Positions 9,438-16,664 of a stretch of 64,000 nucleotides of DNA are shown piece by piece; position 1 is the first letter of the stretch; each line of letters begins with the position of its first letter. The notes under the pieces were generated by a model that saw nothing but the letters and a program-made list of their open reading frames with translations, was not told the DNA's origin and did not search any database. The stretch comes from JAXMBX01 sp046349635 (lineage in GTDB: Bacteria > Planctomycetota > Planctomycetia > Planctomycetales > Planctomycetaceae). The DNA lies in the NCBI GenBank assembly GCA_046349635.1, contig JAXMBX010000003.1, forward strand, positions 1-64,000, given 5' to 3'. The translations under genes and the position numbers were made by a program.

Positions 9438-10457
9438 CTAGCCCCAAGCGCCACAACTTTTTGCGCGATTCGACAAAAGGCCTTGCGCGAAAAAGAGTTG
9501 GCGACCATGATGATCTTGTCTTCAAAACCCTCAAGGGGAGATCACGCATGGAACACCAACTCTTCCGACAGATTCTCGACCTGTTACGACGGCTTGGCAA
9601 GGGACGCAGACGTCCCCGCGATCAGTTTTCCGACGACGAGATCCTGCGCGTCTGGTTCTGGGCCGTCCTGCACGACCGTCCCGTGGCCTGGGCCTGTCAG
9701 CCTTGCAACTGGCCTAGTCATGCCCGCCGCAGAAAATTTCCTTCCGATACCACTCTGTCACGTCGTCTGCGAACAGATCGCGTGAAAGAACTCCTGAAGG
9801 CCTGTGAAACAGAGGTTCTCCAGACTCAGGGGCACTCGCTGTTATGGCGTGTGGATGGCAAACCACTCGTTATCGGAGCCTGTTCCAAAGATCGCCAGGC
9901 AGGCTATGGTCGCGCGGCCGGAGCCATGGCCTGCGGCTACAAGATTCACGCGGTTTTCAGCGGGAATTTCGCCATTGCCGGCTGGCGAGTCGCCCCCATG
10001 AACAAAGATGAGCGAGTCATGGCTCGAAGACTGCTGCGAGAGGCGAAGCTTCAAGGATACGTGCTGGGAGACGCGAACTACGATTCGAATGCACTCCACG
10101 AAGTCTGCCGGATGCGCGACGGTCTGCAACTCATCACACCCCGTCGCGGAGGCAAGTCCGGTTCTTCCCGGCTGGGGCACCGCCGCCACAGTCCGGCGCG
10201 ATTACGATGCATTGAATTGATGGAAGGCCCTTCTGGTTTCGGAAGGTCGTTATACGAAGAACGCTTTTCGATCGAACGGGACTTCGCACACCTGAGCAAT
10301 TGGGGAGGCGGGCTGACGCATCTGCCTCCGTGGGCTCGGACGTATCGGCGTGTACACCGCTGGGTGCAGGCCAAACTGCTCCTGACCGCTCTCAAACGCC
10401 AAAACCACTTAACGACTTAGGACGATTCATGCAAAAAGTTGTGCCGCTCCGGGCTAG
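9438..10457 (+). mobile_element. Complete insertion sequence with inverted repeats
   Basis: The left end CCCCAAGCGCCACAACTTTT (from 9442) matches the complement of the right end CCCGGAGCGGCACAACTTTT (ending 10453), about 26 of 33 positions. CTAG flanks both ends (9438-9441 and 10454-10457), consistent with a 4-bp target duplication, although CTAG is itself a palindrome and could be part of the inverted repeats. Between them lies one intact DDE transposase gene. The element is about 1.0 kb. The clear ends and open frame suggest recent insertion. Confidence 0.88.
9548..10420 (+). CDS. DDE transposase (IS4/IS5-type)
   Basis: A 290-residue transposase. The catalytic acidic residues are visible in order: D in LLWRVDGKPL, D in YVLGDANYDSNAL, and E in the YEERFSIERDFAHL block, which resembles the YREK-like region near the DDE glutamate of IS4/IS5-type enzymes. 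The frame continues upstream to a TTG inside the left inverted repeat, but ATG at 9548 has GGGGAG upstream and is preferred. It is the only gene of the element and is not frameshifted, unlike several neighbours. Exact family assignment would need a database comparison. Confidence 0.88.
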   Translation: MEHQLFRQILDLLRRLGKGRRRPRDQFSDDEILRVWFWAVLHDRPVAWACQPCNWPSHARRRKFPSDTTLSRRLRTDRVKELLKACETEVLQTQGHSLLWRVDGKPLVIGACSKDRQAGYGRAAGAMACGYKIHAVFSGNFAIAGWRVAPMNKDERVMARRLLREAKLQGYVLGDANYDSNALHEVCRMRDGLQLITPRRGGKSGSSRLGHRRHSPARLRCIELMEGPSGFGRSLYEERFSIERDFAHLSNWGGGLTHLPPWARTYRRVHRWVQAKLLLTALKRQNHLTT

Positions 10458-10760
10458 TTCACAAGCGACCGCCGAGAGTCGACTTGAAGAGGCTCCCATG
10501 ACTTCGTCACCCAGGTAGGTCGAGGTACGACCAACCTGGGCTACCCGAAGGAGGAGAATTCGACTCCATGACGGTTCAGGGGTGGGGTTGGGGATGGTAG
10601 ACTGATCCGTCTGGGAAGACTGGTTCGACTGTGCAGGGGTTGGGTCGGAGCCGAGTTTGAGTTTCAGGCTGGATCGGGTTCGATCCGGGGATTGCTTCGC
10701 CGATATGTGGAAGGACGGAAATCGTCTTCCACGCACACTTAAGAGGATACAGGAAGCGGA
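10458..10760. other. G-rich intergenic segment with hairpin between IS and dapA fragment
   Basis: No gene is seen. CCCAGGT (10510-10516) pairs with ACCTGGG (10534-10540), extended inward by GGTCG/CGACC, giving a long hairpin. From about 10560 the + strand is strongly G-rich, opposite to the C-rich + strand of most of the window. AGGAAG just before 10761 serves as the ribosome-binding site of the dapA fragment. Confidence 0.6.
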
Positions 10761-11174
10761 ATGGCACAGACGCGACTGCAGGGGATTTTCACTCCGAATC
10801 TGGTTCCGTTGGATGCGAACGGGGAGATCAACGAAGGGGAACTCCGGCGTTATACGGAGTGGCTGATCGAACGGGGGGTGCATGGGCTGTACCCGAACGG
10901 TTCGACGGGGGAATTCACGCGGTTCACGGTGGAGGAACGGCGTCGGATCATTGAGATCATGGCGGACCAGGTGCGGGGGCGAGTGCCGATCCTGGCTGGG
11001 GCGGCGGAAGCGAACGTCAAGGAGACGTTGCGGGCGTGCGAGCATTATCACCGTTTGGGGGCGCGGGCGGTGGCGATCGTGGCGCCGTTCTACTACAAGC
11101 TGAGTCCGGCGTCGGTGTATGCGTACTTCAAGGAGATCGGCGACAACACGCCGATCGACGTGACGCTGTACAAC
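10761..11174 (+). pseudogene. dapA: Dihydrodipicolinate synthase/N-acetylneuraminate lyase family, truncated
   Basis: The first 138 residues of a DapA/NanA-type class I aldolase of about 300 residues. Visible are LVPLDANGEINEGEL, the substrate-carboxylate loop YPNGSTGEF (about 44-52) and the catalytic tyrosine context VTLYN (134-138). The Schiff-base lysine, expected some 25-30 residues later, is absent because the frame runs into antisense of a glycosyltransferase gene at about 11175. Codons end mostly in G, unlike the C-ending codons of neighbours. This is a broken gene created by a rearrangement or an assembly misjoin. NanA-like and other lyases of the family are not excluded. Confidence 0.85.
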
Positions 11175-11693
11175 CCCAGTTCGATCAAAATCGATCGCCG
11201 GATCATCGCCCCCGGGTTCGGAATGGCCCCCAGCCCCCGGAACAGCACCTTTTCAATCTCTTCATGATTGCGGCCCGTTCTTGTTCTTCGGCAATCAGAA
11301 GACCCTCCGGATCGATGAACCGCAACCGGCACCCCACCGCTAGGCACTCCGGATGTTGATCCAGATATTCCGCTTGCTTTTGCAGGCGTTCCGGATCCGC
11401 CACGTCATCCGCGTCCATCACCGCGACATAGTCCCCCGCCTGCCGAAACCCAAGATCTTCGCCGCCGCCGGCCCCGCGTTCTCCTGTCGGAAAAAATGAA
11501 TCCGTTCATCTTCGCGTCCCAGTTTTTCCAGAATCGAAATCGTCTGGTCCGTCGAGCCGTCATCCACGATCAGGAACTCGAAATCCCTAAAACTTTGCCC
11601 CAGGATGCTCCGGACCGCTTCCTCCAGGTACTTTTCCCCGTTGTAGACCGACATCACCACACTGATCCGCGGTGTATCTTGCATCGAACTCAT
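11175..11693 (-). pseudogene. Glycosyltransferase family 2, truncated and frameshifted
   Basis: Begins at 11693 with ISVVMSVYNGEKYLEEAV and IVDDGSTDQT; after a frameshift near 11440 continues with VMDADDVADPERLQKQAEYL (the DXD metal site), and after a second shift near 11270 with LGAIPNPGAMIRRSILIELG. Similarity stops where the antisense dapA fragment begins (about 11175). A normal family member would continue for roughly 100 residues. The start overlaps the stop of the upstream CgeB-like gene by four bases (ATGA), so it was part of the minus-strand glycosyltransferase operon. Confidence 0.8.
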
Positions 11694-12811
11694 CGGCCCG
11701 CCAGTCCGATCTTCTCAAACACCATCTCGAACCGCTTATGCCACGTATGTTCTTCCCGTGCCCGCTTCAGTCCTGCCTGCCGGATTTCTTCCCGCTCCTG
11801 CTCGTGCTTCAGGTAATACCGCGCCTTCTCAACCAGCTCTTCCCCATCCCGAAACATCACGATTTCTTTTCCCGGTTCGAAGAACTCCGCCAATTCGTCG
11901 AACTCCTCCACCAGGTAAAACGCCCCGCTCATTGTCGCTTCAAAATCCCGCAACCGGACCTGCTTGATCTGTTCCGCCGGATTCTCCGCAATCAGCCCCA
12001 CCGAAGTGAACCCCAGGCTGATCTTGCTCCGGCTGTACATTCGGACCAGTTCCTCATCGCTCAACGGTCCCCCGCAATACTCCGCCGGAACCAGCGTTTG
12101 CCCTGCGGACGTCTGCCCCAGAATCGCCCGCTTCAATCTCCGCGCCGCTGACTTCCACCCCGGCTCGGGTGTTCTCTGCTCTATCCAGTTCGGCCCCCAA
12201 ACCCGCGCCGAGACCCCCTCCTCGATCAACTTGCCAATCAGCCCCGGTCGATTCCCGTACGCCTGCCCCACGAACGTCACGTCGTATTCCTGCGGCACGT
12301 CATACGGTTTGTAAATATCTGGGTTCGCCGCCTCCTGGCAGTAAATCGGATTCGCCCCCAGCCTGCGGTAATCCTCCAGCCGGAACTTCTCGGGCACCAG
12401 GCAATAATCGAACGCCGGCGCAATCTCCGCGACCAGATCCAGTTGGAACGAGGCGTTGCAGTACCAGTTGACCGTCGGCACCCCCTGCCCGGAGATTCGC
12501 CGGATCGTCTCCGGCAATACATTCCCGCTATAGAGATAGCTGAAGAACAGGTCCAGCGGCTTGTTCGCATGCGCGGCCAGCACCTGCCGCCACAGTTCTT
12601 CGCTGAATCGCGGGCGATGAACCCTGATGTAGTCCATCTGTACCGGGTCCGCCAGGTTCACGTGCCGCATCGTTTCCGACCAGTCAAAGTCGAATTCGAC
12701 CACCTCATGCCCCAGGTCGATCAGCGGTCGGACGAGGTTCTCATGCCACAATCGCGACTGTGGCAATCCCTCCGCATTCGGCGACGATGCAACGGCGACA
12801 AATATTCTCAT
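11690..12811 (-). CDS. CgeB-like glycosyltransferase
   Basis: A 373-residue GT-B type protein. It has YDVTFVGQAYGNRPGLI in mid-protein followed by ISLGFTSVGL and a long block ending RDFEATMSGAFYLVEEFDELAEFF, the arrangement found in the spore-maturation protein CgeB / glycosyl transferase 1-2 group. The C-terminus KRAREEHTWHKRFEMVFEKI is also typical. ATG at 12811 starts MRIFVAVASSPNAEGL; ten more codons are open upstream but are low in likelihood. The stop overlaps the start of the truncated GT2 gene. Role: transfer of a sugar in assembly of a surface polysaccharide or glycan. Confidence 0.8.
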   Translation of the reverse strand: MRIFVAVASSPNAEGLPQSRLWHENLVRPLIDLGHEVVEFDFDWSETMRHVNLADPVQMDYIRVHRPRFSEELWRQVLAAHANKPLDLFFSYLYSGNVLPETIRRISGQGVPTVNWYCNASFQLDLVAEIAPAFDYCLVPEKFRLEDYRRLGANPIYCQEAANPDIYKPYDVPQEYDVTFVGQAYGNRPGLIGKLIEEGVSARVWGPNWIEQRTPEPGWKSAARRLKRAILGQTSAGQTLVPAEYCGGPLSDEELVRMYSRSKISLGFTSVGLIAENPAEQIKQVRLRDFEATMSGAFYLVEEFDELAEFFEPGKEIVMFRDGEELVEKARYYLKHEQEREEIRQAGLKRAREEHTWHKRFEMVFEKIGLAGR

Positions 12812-12856
12812 GCCAGCGCTCGACCCATCGCACCCGCGCACGCGGAATTATTATGC

Positions 12857-12934
12857 CTCACACAATGCAGTTGGTGACCACATTGGAGGCCGCAAACAGT
12901 GAGAAAGCGGACTTCGTCCAGAGCATTGTGTGAG
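12857..12934 (+). repeat. Palindromic element family A, copy 3
   Basis: A 78-bp copy with 12-bp perfect terminal repeats CTCACACAATGC / GCATTGTGTGAG. Compared with copy 1, the AAAA/TTTT core has become ACAA/TTGT, a change on both arms that keeps pairing. The CTTCGTCCAGAGC box is intact. The right end lies seven bases from the stop codon (12942) of the minus-strand GT2 gene. Confidence 0.9.
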
Positions 12935-12941
12935 AAAAAAA

Positions 12942-13826
12942 TCAGTACTGATACAAATCCCAGCCCCGGCCCCGGAACCGCGCCCCGATCATCCGTCGGT
13001 GCGGCATGAAACCACGGTTCCGCAGCATGTTCTGGATTCGCAATGGCAACTGCTTCCGCATCGTCTGCAGCATCAGTTCCCACTGCCGGTAGGGTTTCCC
13101 TCCATGCTTGTAAAACACCTGCTCCGCCTCATCCAGATACACTTGAATCTGCGACGTCTTCTGCAGCGGATGGACTCGGAACCCCGCCAGCGGCGTCCCC
13201 ACGGTATACAACTCCGTCTCCTTGTAGAATCGTGCCCACAAGTCGAAGTCCCCCGCCATTTTCAGCGATGCATCGACGCACCCTCCGACCTTCTCCCACA
13301 GCGACCGTCGCCAGAATGTCGACTCTTGCTGGATCCAGTCCTGCCCCCCCTTGAACCGCGGCGACAGGTTCTCCCCCCGGAAAAATCCCTTCCGCGTGAA
13401 TCCTTCGTTGTAATTGCAGTTCACAAACCGGCTGTCCTTGTCCGCGATCAGCGGGAAACGCGATGTGATCCACTGCACCTGCGGAAAGCTCGCGAAAATC
13501 TCCGCCACGATCGACAGGTTCCCGTTCACGTACAGGTCGTCGCTGTTGATCCACGCCATGATGTCGCCCGTGCTTCGGGCGAATCCCTTGTTGATCGCGT
13601 CGTACTGCCCCCCATCGGGCTCGCTCACCCACGTCGTGATCTTGTCGGCGTACTTCTTGATGATGTCCACGCTCCCGTCCGTGGACCCCCCATCAATGAC
13701 GATGTATTCCAGGTTCGGATATTCCTGGTTGACGACCGACTGGATCGTCTCTTCCAGAAACAGCCCCTGATTGAACGACGGGGTCACAATTGAGATCTTC
13801 GGATCGCCGAGATTGCGCTTGACCAT
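12942..13826 (-). CDS. Glycosyltransferase family 2 (WcaA-like)
   Basis: A 294-residue GT-A enzyme: ISIVTPSFNQGLFLEETIQS, VIDGGSTDGSVDIIKKY (about 43-59), DGGQYDAINKGF and the metal-binding WINSDDLYVNGNL (about 92-104), followed by AGDFDLWARFY, the acceptor-side ED/D-W motif. These features match the polysaccharide GT2 subgroup that includes colanic acid enzymes. ATG at 13826 has GAGGAG nine bases upstream; a TTG at 13847 is less likely. It lies between the ABC exporter genes and the CgeB-like gene on the same strand, so it probably works on the exported polysaccharide. Confidence 0.88.
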   Translation of the reverse strand: MVKRNLGDPKISIVTPSFNQGLFLEETIQSVVNQEYPNLEYIVIDGGSTDGSVDIIKKYADKITTWVSEPDGGQYDAINKGFARSTGDIMAWINSDDLYVNGNLSIVAEIFASFPQVQWITSRFPLIADKDSRFVNCNYNEGFTRKGFFRGENLSPRFKGGQDWIQQESTFWRRSLWEKVGGCVDASLKMAGDFDLWARFYKETELYTVGTPLAGFRVHPLQKTSQIQVYLDEAEQVFYKHGGKPYRQWELMLQTMRKQLPLRIQNMLRNRGFMPHRRMIGARFRGRGWDLYQY

Positions 13827-13900
13827 GGACTTGGGCTCCTCACCCAACAGAAAACTCTAGGAATTATTCTTCAACGTTGTTTTGAAACTGAGGACTTCCT

Positions 13901-15172
13901 TTAACACTGCTGGACTTCCCATGAGAGCCGTGGGCGAATCGTCCCTTCCCGCGTCCAGACCCCGCCTACTTCCTGCTCCGGATCGACCAGCGTCAACGCG
14001 AGGACATTCACCACCCATGCGAAACTTTGTTGGTGAGCCGTCCGGCAGTTGAGAGAAACGTAATAACGACCCGCATTCACGAGATCCGCCGGAATCGTGC
14101 AACGGGTCACGTATTCCCCCGGCGTCCGCCGCGCATCGATCCCATTCAGATCCACGTCATACGTCTCAAACACCGGCGTGTTCTCCGCCGTCGTCAGCAC
14201 AAACCCGATCCGGCAGTTGGCGATCTCTTCGTGAACGCGATACTTCAATTCAATCTGAAACGGTTCCTTCGTGCTCAGTTCCGTCGTCACATCTCCCCGC
14301 GAATTCAGCACGGATGCCGACTGGAAGCTGAATTCCTTCACCCCCGGATTCGAAACCCCGTCCGGCCATTCCACCGTCCCCGTGACCGACGTATTCCGGC
14401 TTAGGTATTCATCCACGACTTCGCTGGACGGACCCGACCGCACGATCTGGCCGTGATCCAGCCACACCACCCGGCTGCACAGCCGCGCCACGCTGTTCAG
14501 GTTGTGGCTTACAAACAGAATCGTCCGCCCGGTCTGGGAGATTGTGTTCATCTTCCCCATGCACTTCGCCTGGAAATTCACGTCCCCCACCGCCAGCACT
14601 TCATCCACGATCAGGATCTCGGGCTGCAAGTGCGCCGCCACCGCAAACGCCAGCCGCACATACATCCCGCTCGAGTACCGTTTCACCGGCGTGTCCAGAA
14701 ACTTGTCGATCTCCGCGAACGCCACGATCTCATCCAGGTTCCGCCGGATCTCCGCCTGGCTCATCCCCAGGATCGCTCCGTTGAGAAAAATATTTTCCCG
14801 CCCGGTCAGTTCCGGATGAAACCCCGTCCCCACTTCCAGCAGGCTTCCTACCCGCCCCCGGATCTCGATCCGCCCCGACGTCGGCTCGGTGATCCGTGAC
14901 AGGATCTTCAGCAGCGTGCTTTTGCCCGCCCCGTTCCGTCCGATGACACCGACCACTTCCCCCTGCCCCACATCGAAACTCAGATCCTTGAGCGCCCAGA
15001 ATTCCTGCATTCCGCGCGGAGCATTGCCGGAAGTTCCATTCGGCTCCGAGACTCTCTTAGGAGCCAGGCCGACTGCCTGTTTAACTCGGTCGATCAGCCC
15101 GTACTGCGGCCCGCGGGTCCCCAGGTAGTACCGCTTGCTCACCTCTTCGATTTTGATCGCCTGAAGGACCAT
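13901..15172 (-). CDS. Polysaccharide ABC transporter ATP-binding protein (Wzt-like)
   Basis: A 423-residue protein. The N-terminal ATPase has Walker A GRNGAGKST (about 78-86), the signature RYSSGMYVRL (165-174), Walker B ILIVDEVLAVGD and the H-loop FVSHN. The C-terminal 150 residues (from about 265) form a separate beta-rich domain (EPFQIELKYRVHEEIANCRIGFVL), matching the Wzt C-terminal polysaccharide-recognition domain that selects finished O-antigen chains. ATG at 15172 is preferred; the frame extends into repeat A copy 4. The permease gene precedes it on the same strand, and glycosyltransferase genes follow, defining an ABC-dependent surface polysaccharide export locus. Confidence 0.93.
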   Translation of the reverse strand: MVLQAIKIEEVSKRYYLGTRGPQYGLIDRVKQAVGLAPKRVSEPNGTSGNAPRGMQEFWALKDLSFDVGQGEVVGVIGRNGAGKSTLLKILSRITEPTSGRIEIRGRVGSLLEVGTGFHPELTGRENIFLNGAILGMSQAEIRRNLDEIVAFAEIDKFLDTPVKRYSSGMYVRLAFAVAAHLQPEILIVDEVLAVGDVNFQAKCMGKMNTISQTGRTILFVSHNLNSVARLCSRVVWLDHGQIVRSGPSSEVVDEYLSRNTSVTGTVEWPDGVSNPGVKEFSFQSASVLNSRGDVTTELSTKEPFQIELKYRVHEEIANCRIGFVLTTAENTPVFETYDVDLNGIDARRTPGEYVTRCTIPADLVNAGRYYVSLNCRTAHQQSFAWVVNVLALTLVDPEQEVGGVWTREGTIRPRLSWEVQQC

Positions 15173-15191
15173 CGCCGTTGCAATTACCTCA

Positions 15192-15264
15192 CACAAAATG
15201 CAGTTGGTGGGCAGACTTGAGTAACGAACTTTCGCATGACGAACACCGTCCAGAGCATTTTGTG
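15192..15264 (+). repeat. Palindromic element family A, copy 4
   Basis: A 73-bp copy with perfect CACAAAATGC / GCATTTTGTG ends, left box CAGTTGG and right box CGTCCAGAGC. It sits between the permease and ATPase genes of the export operon; the right end is ten bases from the permease stop codon (15275). If it terminates transcription it would separate two genes that should act together. Confidence 0.9.
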
Positions 15265-15274
15265 ACCTGAAAAA

Positions 15275-16111
15275 CTAGACCACGTCTGCGAACTTACGTT
15301 CCACCCACCGGAAATACAGAATCCCCGTCCACATCACCCCGCCGGTAAACGCCAGGCTCCACAGCAGACCCACCAGCGACGGTGCCGGCCCCCCCATCAT
15401 TCCCCACCGGAATCCGTCAATCAGCGCCGAGTTCGGAATCAGGTCATACAGCCAACGCCATTTTTCGGGGACGCGTGCAGAAGAGTAAAACACCGGGCAC
15501 AGAAACATCCCCAACTGCATCGCGAACGGCACGATCTGGCGAATGTCCCGATACAGTGAATTGAGCGCCGACATCCAGATCCCGATCGCCAAAGCCTGCA
15601 GGCTCAAGAGAAACACAAACAGCGGCGCCAACACGATCGCAAATCCCGGCTGGCACGGCAGGAAAAACATCAGCCCGATCAGGATCACAACCCCCACCGC
15701 GAAATCCGTGTACGCCGGCAACAGACTCGACGCGGGCAGAATGATCCGCGGAAAATACACCTTCGTGATCAGCGCCTGGCTCGCCACCACGCTCTCGCTC
15801 GCCGTCGTCACCGTATTCGAATACAGACGCCACAGGATCAGACCCGAGAACATGATCAGCGCCTGCGAGATCGGGCTGTAGTTCTGCACGTCATACAGCC
15901 GCAGGAACCCCAGGAACAACAGCGTCGTCAACGCCGGCTGCAGGATCACCCACACGATCCCCGCCAGCGTCTGCTTGTAGCGAACCTTCAAGTCCCTTAA
16001 CGCGACAATCCAGAACAACTCCCGGTACGCCCAGATCTCATCCCAGGGAATCGCCGCGCGCCCCTGCGCATCAATCACGGTGACTTTGGTTTCGGGAGAA
16101 GTTGGATTCAC
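15275..16111 (-). CDS. Polysaccharide ABC transporter permease (Wzm-like, ABC-2)
   Basis: An integral membrane protein of about 278 residues. The N-terminal segment WAYRELFWIVALRDLKVRYKQT is the amphipathic interface helix typical of Wzm/TagG permeases, followed by about six hydrophobic helices including LAGIVWVILQPALTTLLFLGF, ALIMFSGLILWRLYSN and FAVGVVILIGLMFFLPC. It would form the membrane channel that moves lipid-linked polysaccharide across the inner membrane with the ATPase encoded at 13901-15172. The start is uncertain: GTG at 16111 is chosen because the longer frame (TTG at 16159) runs into a palindromic intergenic repeat. Confidence 0.9.
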   Translation of the reverse strand: MNPTSPETKVTVIDAQGRAAIPWDEIWAYRELFWIVALRDLKVRYKQTLAGIVWVILQPALTTLLFLGFLRLYDVQNYSPISQALIMFSGLILWRLYSNTVTTASESVVASQALITKVYFPRIILPASSLLPAYTDFAVGVVILIGLMFFLPCQPGFAIVLAPLFVFLLSLQALAIGIWMSALNSLYRDIRQIVPFAMQLGMFLCPVFYSSARVPEKWRWLYDLIPNSALIDGFRWGMMGGPAPSLVGLLWSLAFTGGVMWTGILYFRWVERKFADVV

Positions 16112-16664
16112 GAGAGGATTTTCAAAGAGGAAGATTCGGATGGGTGGCGTTAGCCACAAGCGGCGAATTCAAATCGACATGGGTGGAATGCCTACATCGC
16201 TGCACAGCAGCAGGGTAGGCATGATTTTTTTGTGAGCGATCATCGTCCGGGCACACCTCCGGCCCGTGGGTGACGAACTCAAATCGGACAAAACTGCCTC
16301 GATCTGTTTGTTCCGGACCCTCCAAATCGGTCGTTGCAGGCCAGTCTACAAGTCGCCGGAAGGCTGATCCATAAGTCTCAAACCATTCTGCGGACAGAGA
16401 CTTATGAAAATTCCGCCGTGCCGCCCCTGCCGGTCGCAACAGTCCTGACGACTGCGCGCTCCGATCGCGCAACACCAACGGCTACAACCTCATACGCCGC
16501 CCAGCCCCGTTTCGCCAGCGCGCGCAGGAAATTCCCGGAACATTATGCCCCGCGAATCCTTGGATTCCCGGTGGCCCGGATTTCTAAATCCGGGCGGCGC
16601 AGCCGCAGGAGATAGCCGCACAGTGTTGAATCAGAACAAATCCTAGGCGACGGATGGCCCCGTC
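16112..16664. other. Intergenic region with short palindromes
   Basis: No gene is seen. GTGGCGTTAGCCAC at about 16145-16158 is a short palindrome directly before the permease. A hairpin of the GGTGGCCC group lies at 16574-16595 and is listed separately. The rest shows no coding-type motif in either direction. Confidence 0.5.
16574..16595 (+). repeat. GGTGGCCC-flanked hairpin
   Basis: GCCCGGATTT (16574-16583) pairs perfectly with AAATCCGGGC (16586-16595) around a 2-base loop. The left flank GGTGG recurs at similar hairpins at 20574 and, as GATGG, at 34025, although the stem sequences differ, so structure rather than sequence is shared. Confidence 0.6.

Noticed and set aside
10640..10700. tRNA-like GGTTCGATCC segment
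   Set aside because: The short T-loop-like string is not accompanied by acceptor, D or anticodon stems.
5162..16111. Natural-product biosynthetic cluster
   Set aside because: Glycosyltransferases and a Wzt/Wzm exporter indicate surface polysaccharide; no synthase or tailoring set is present.
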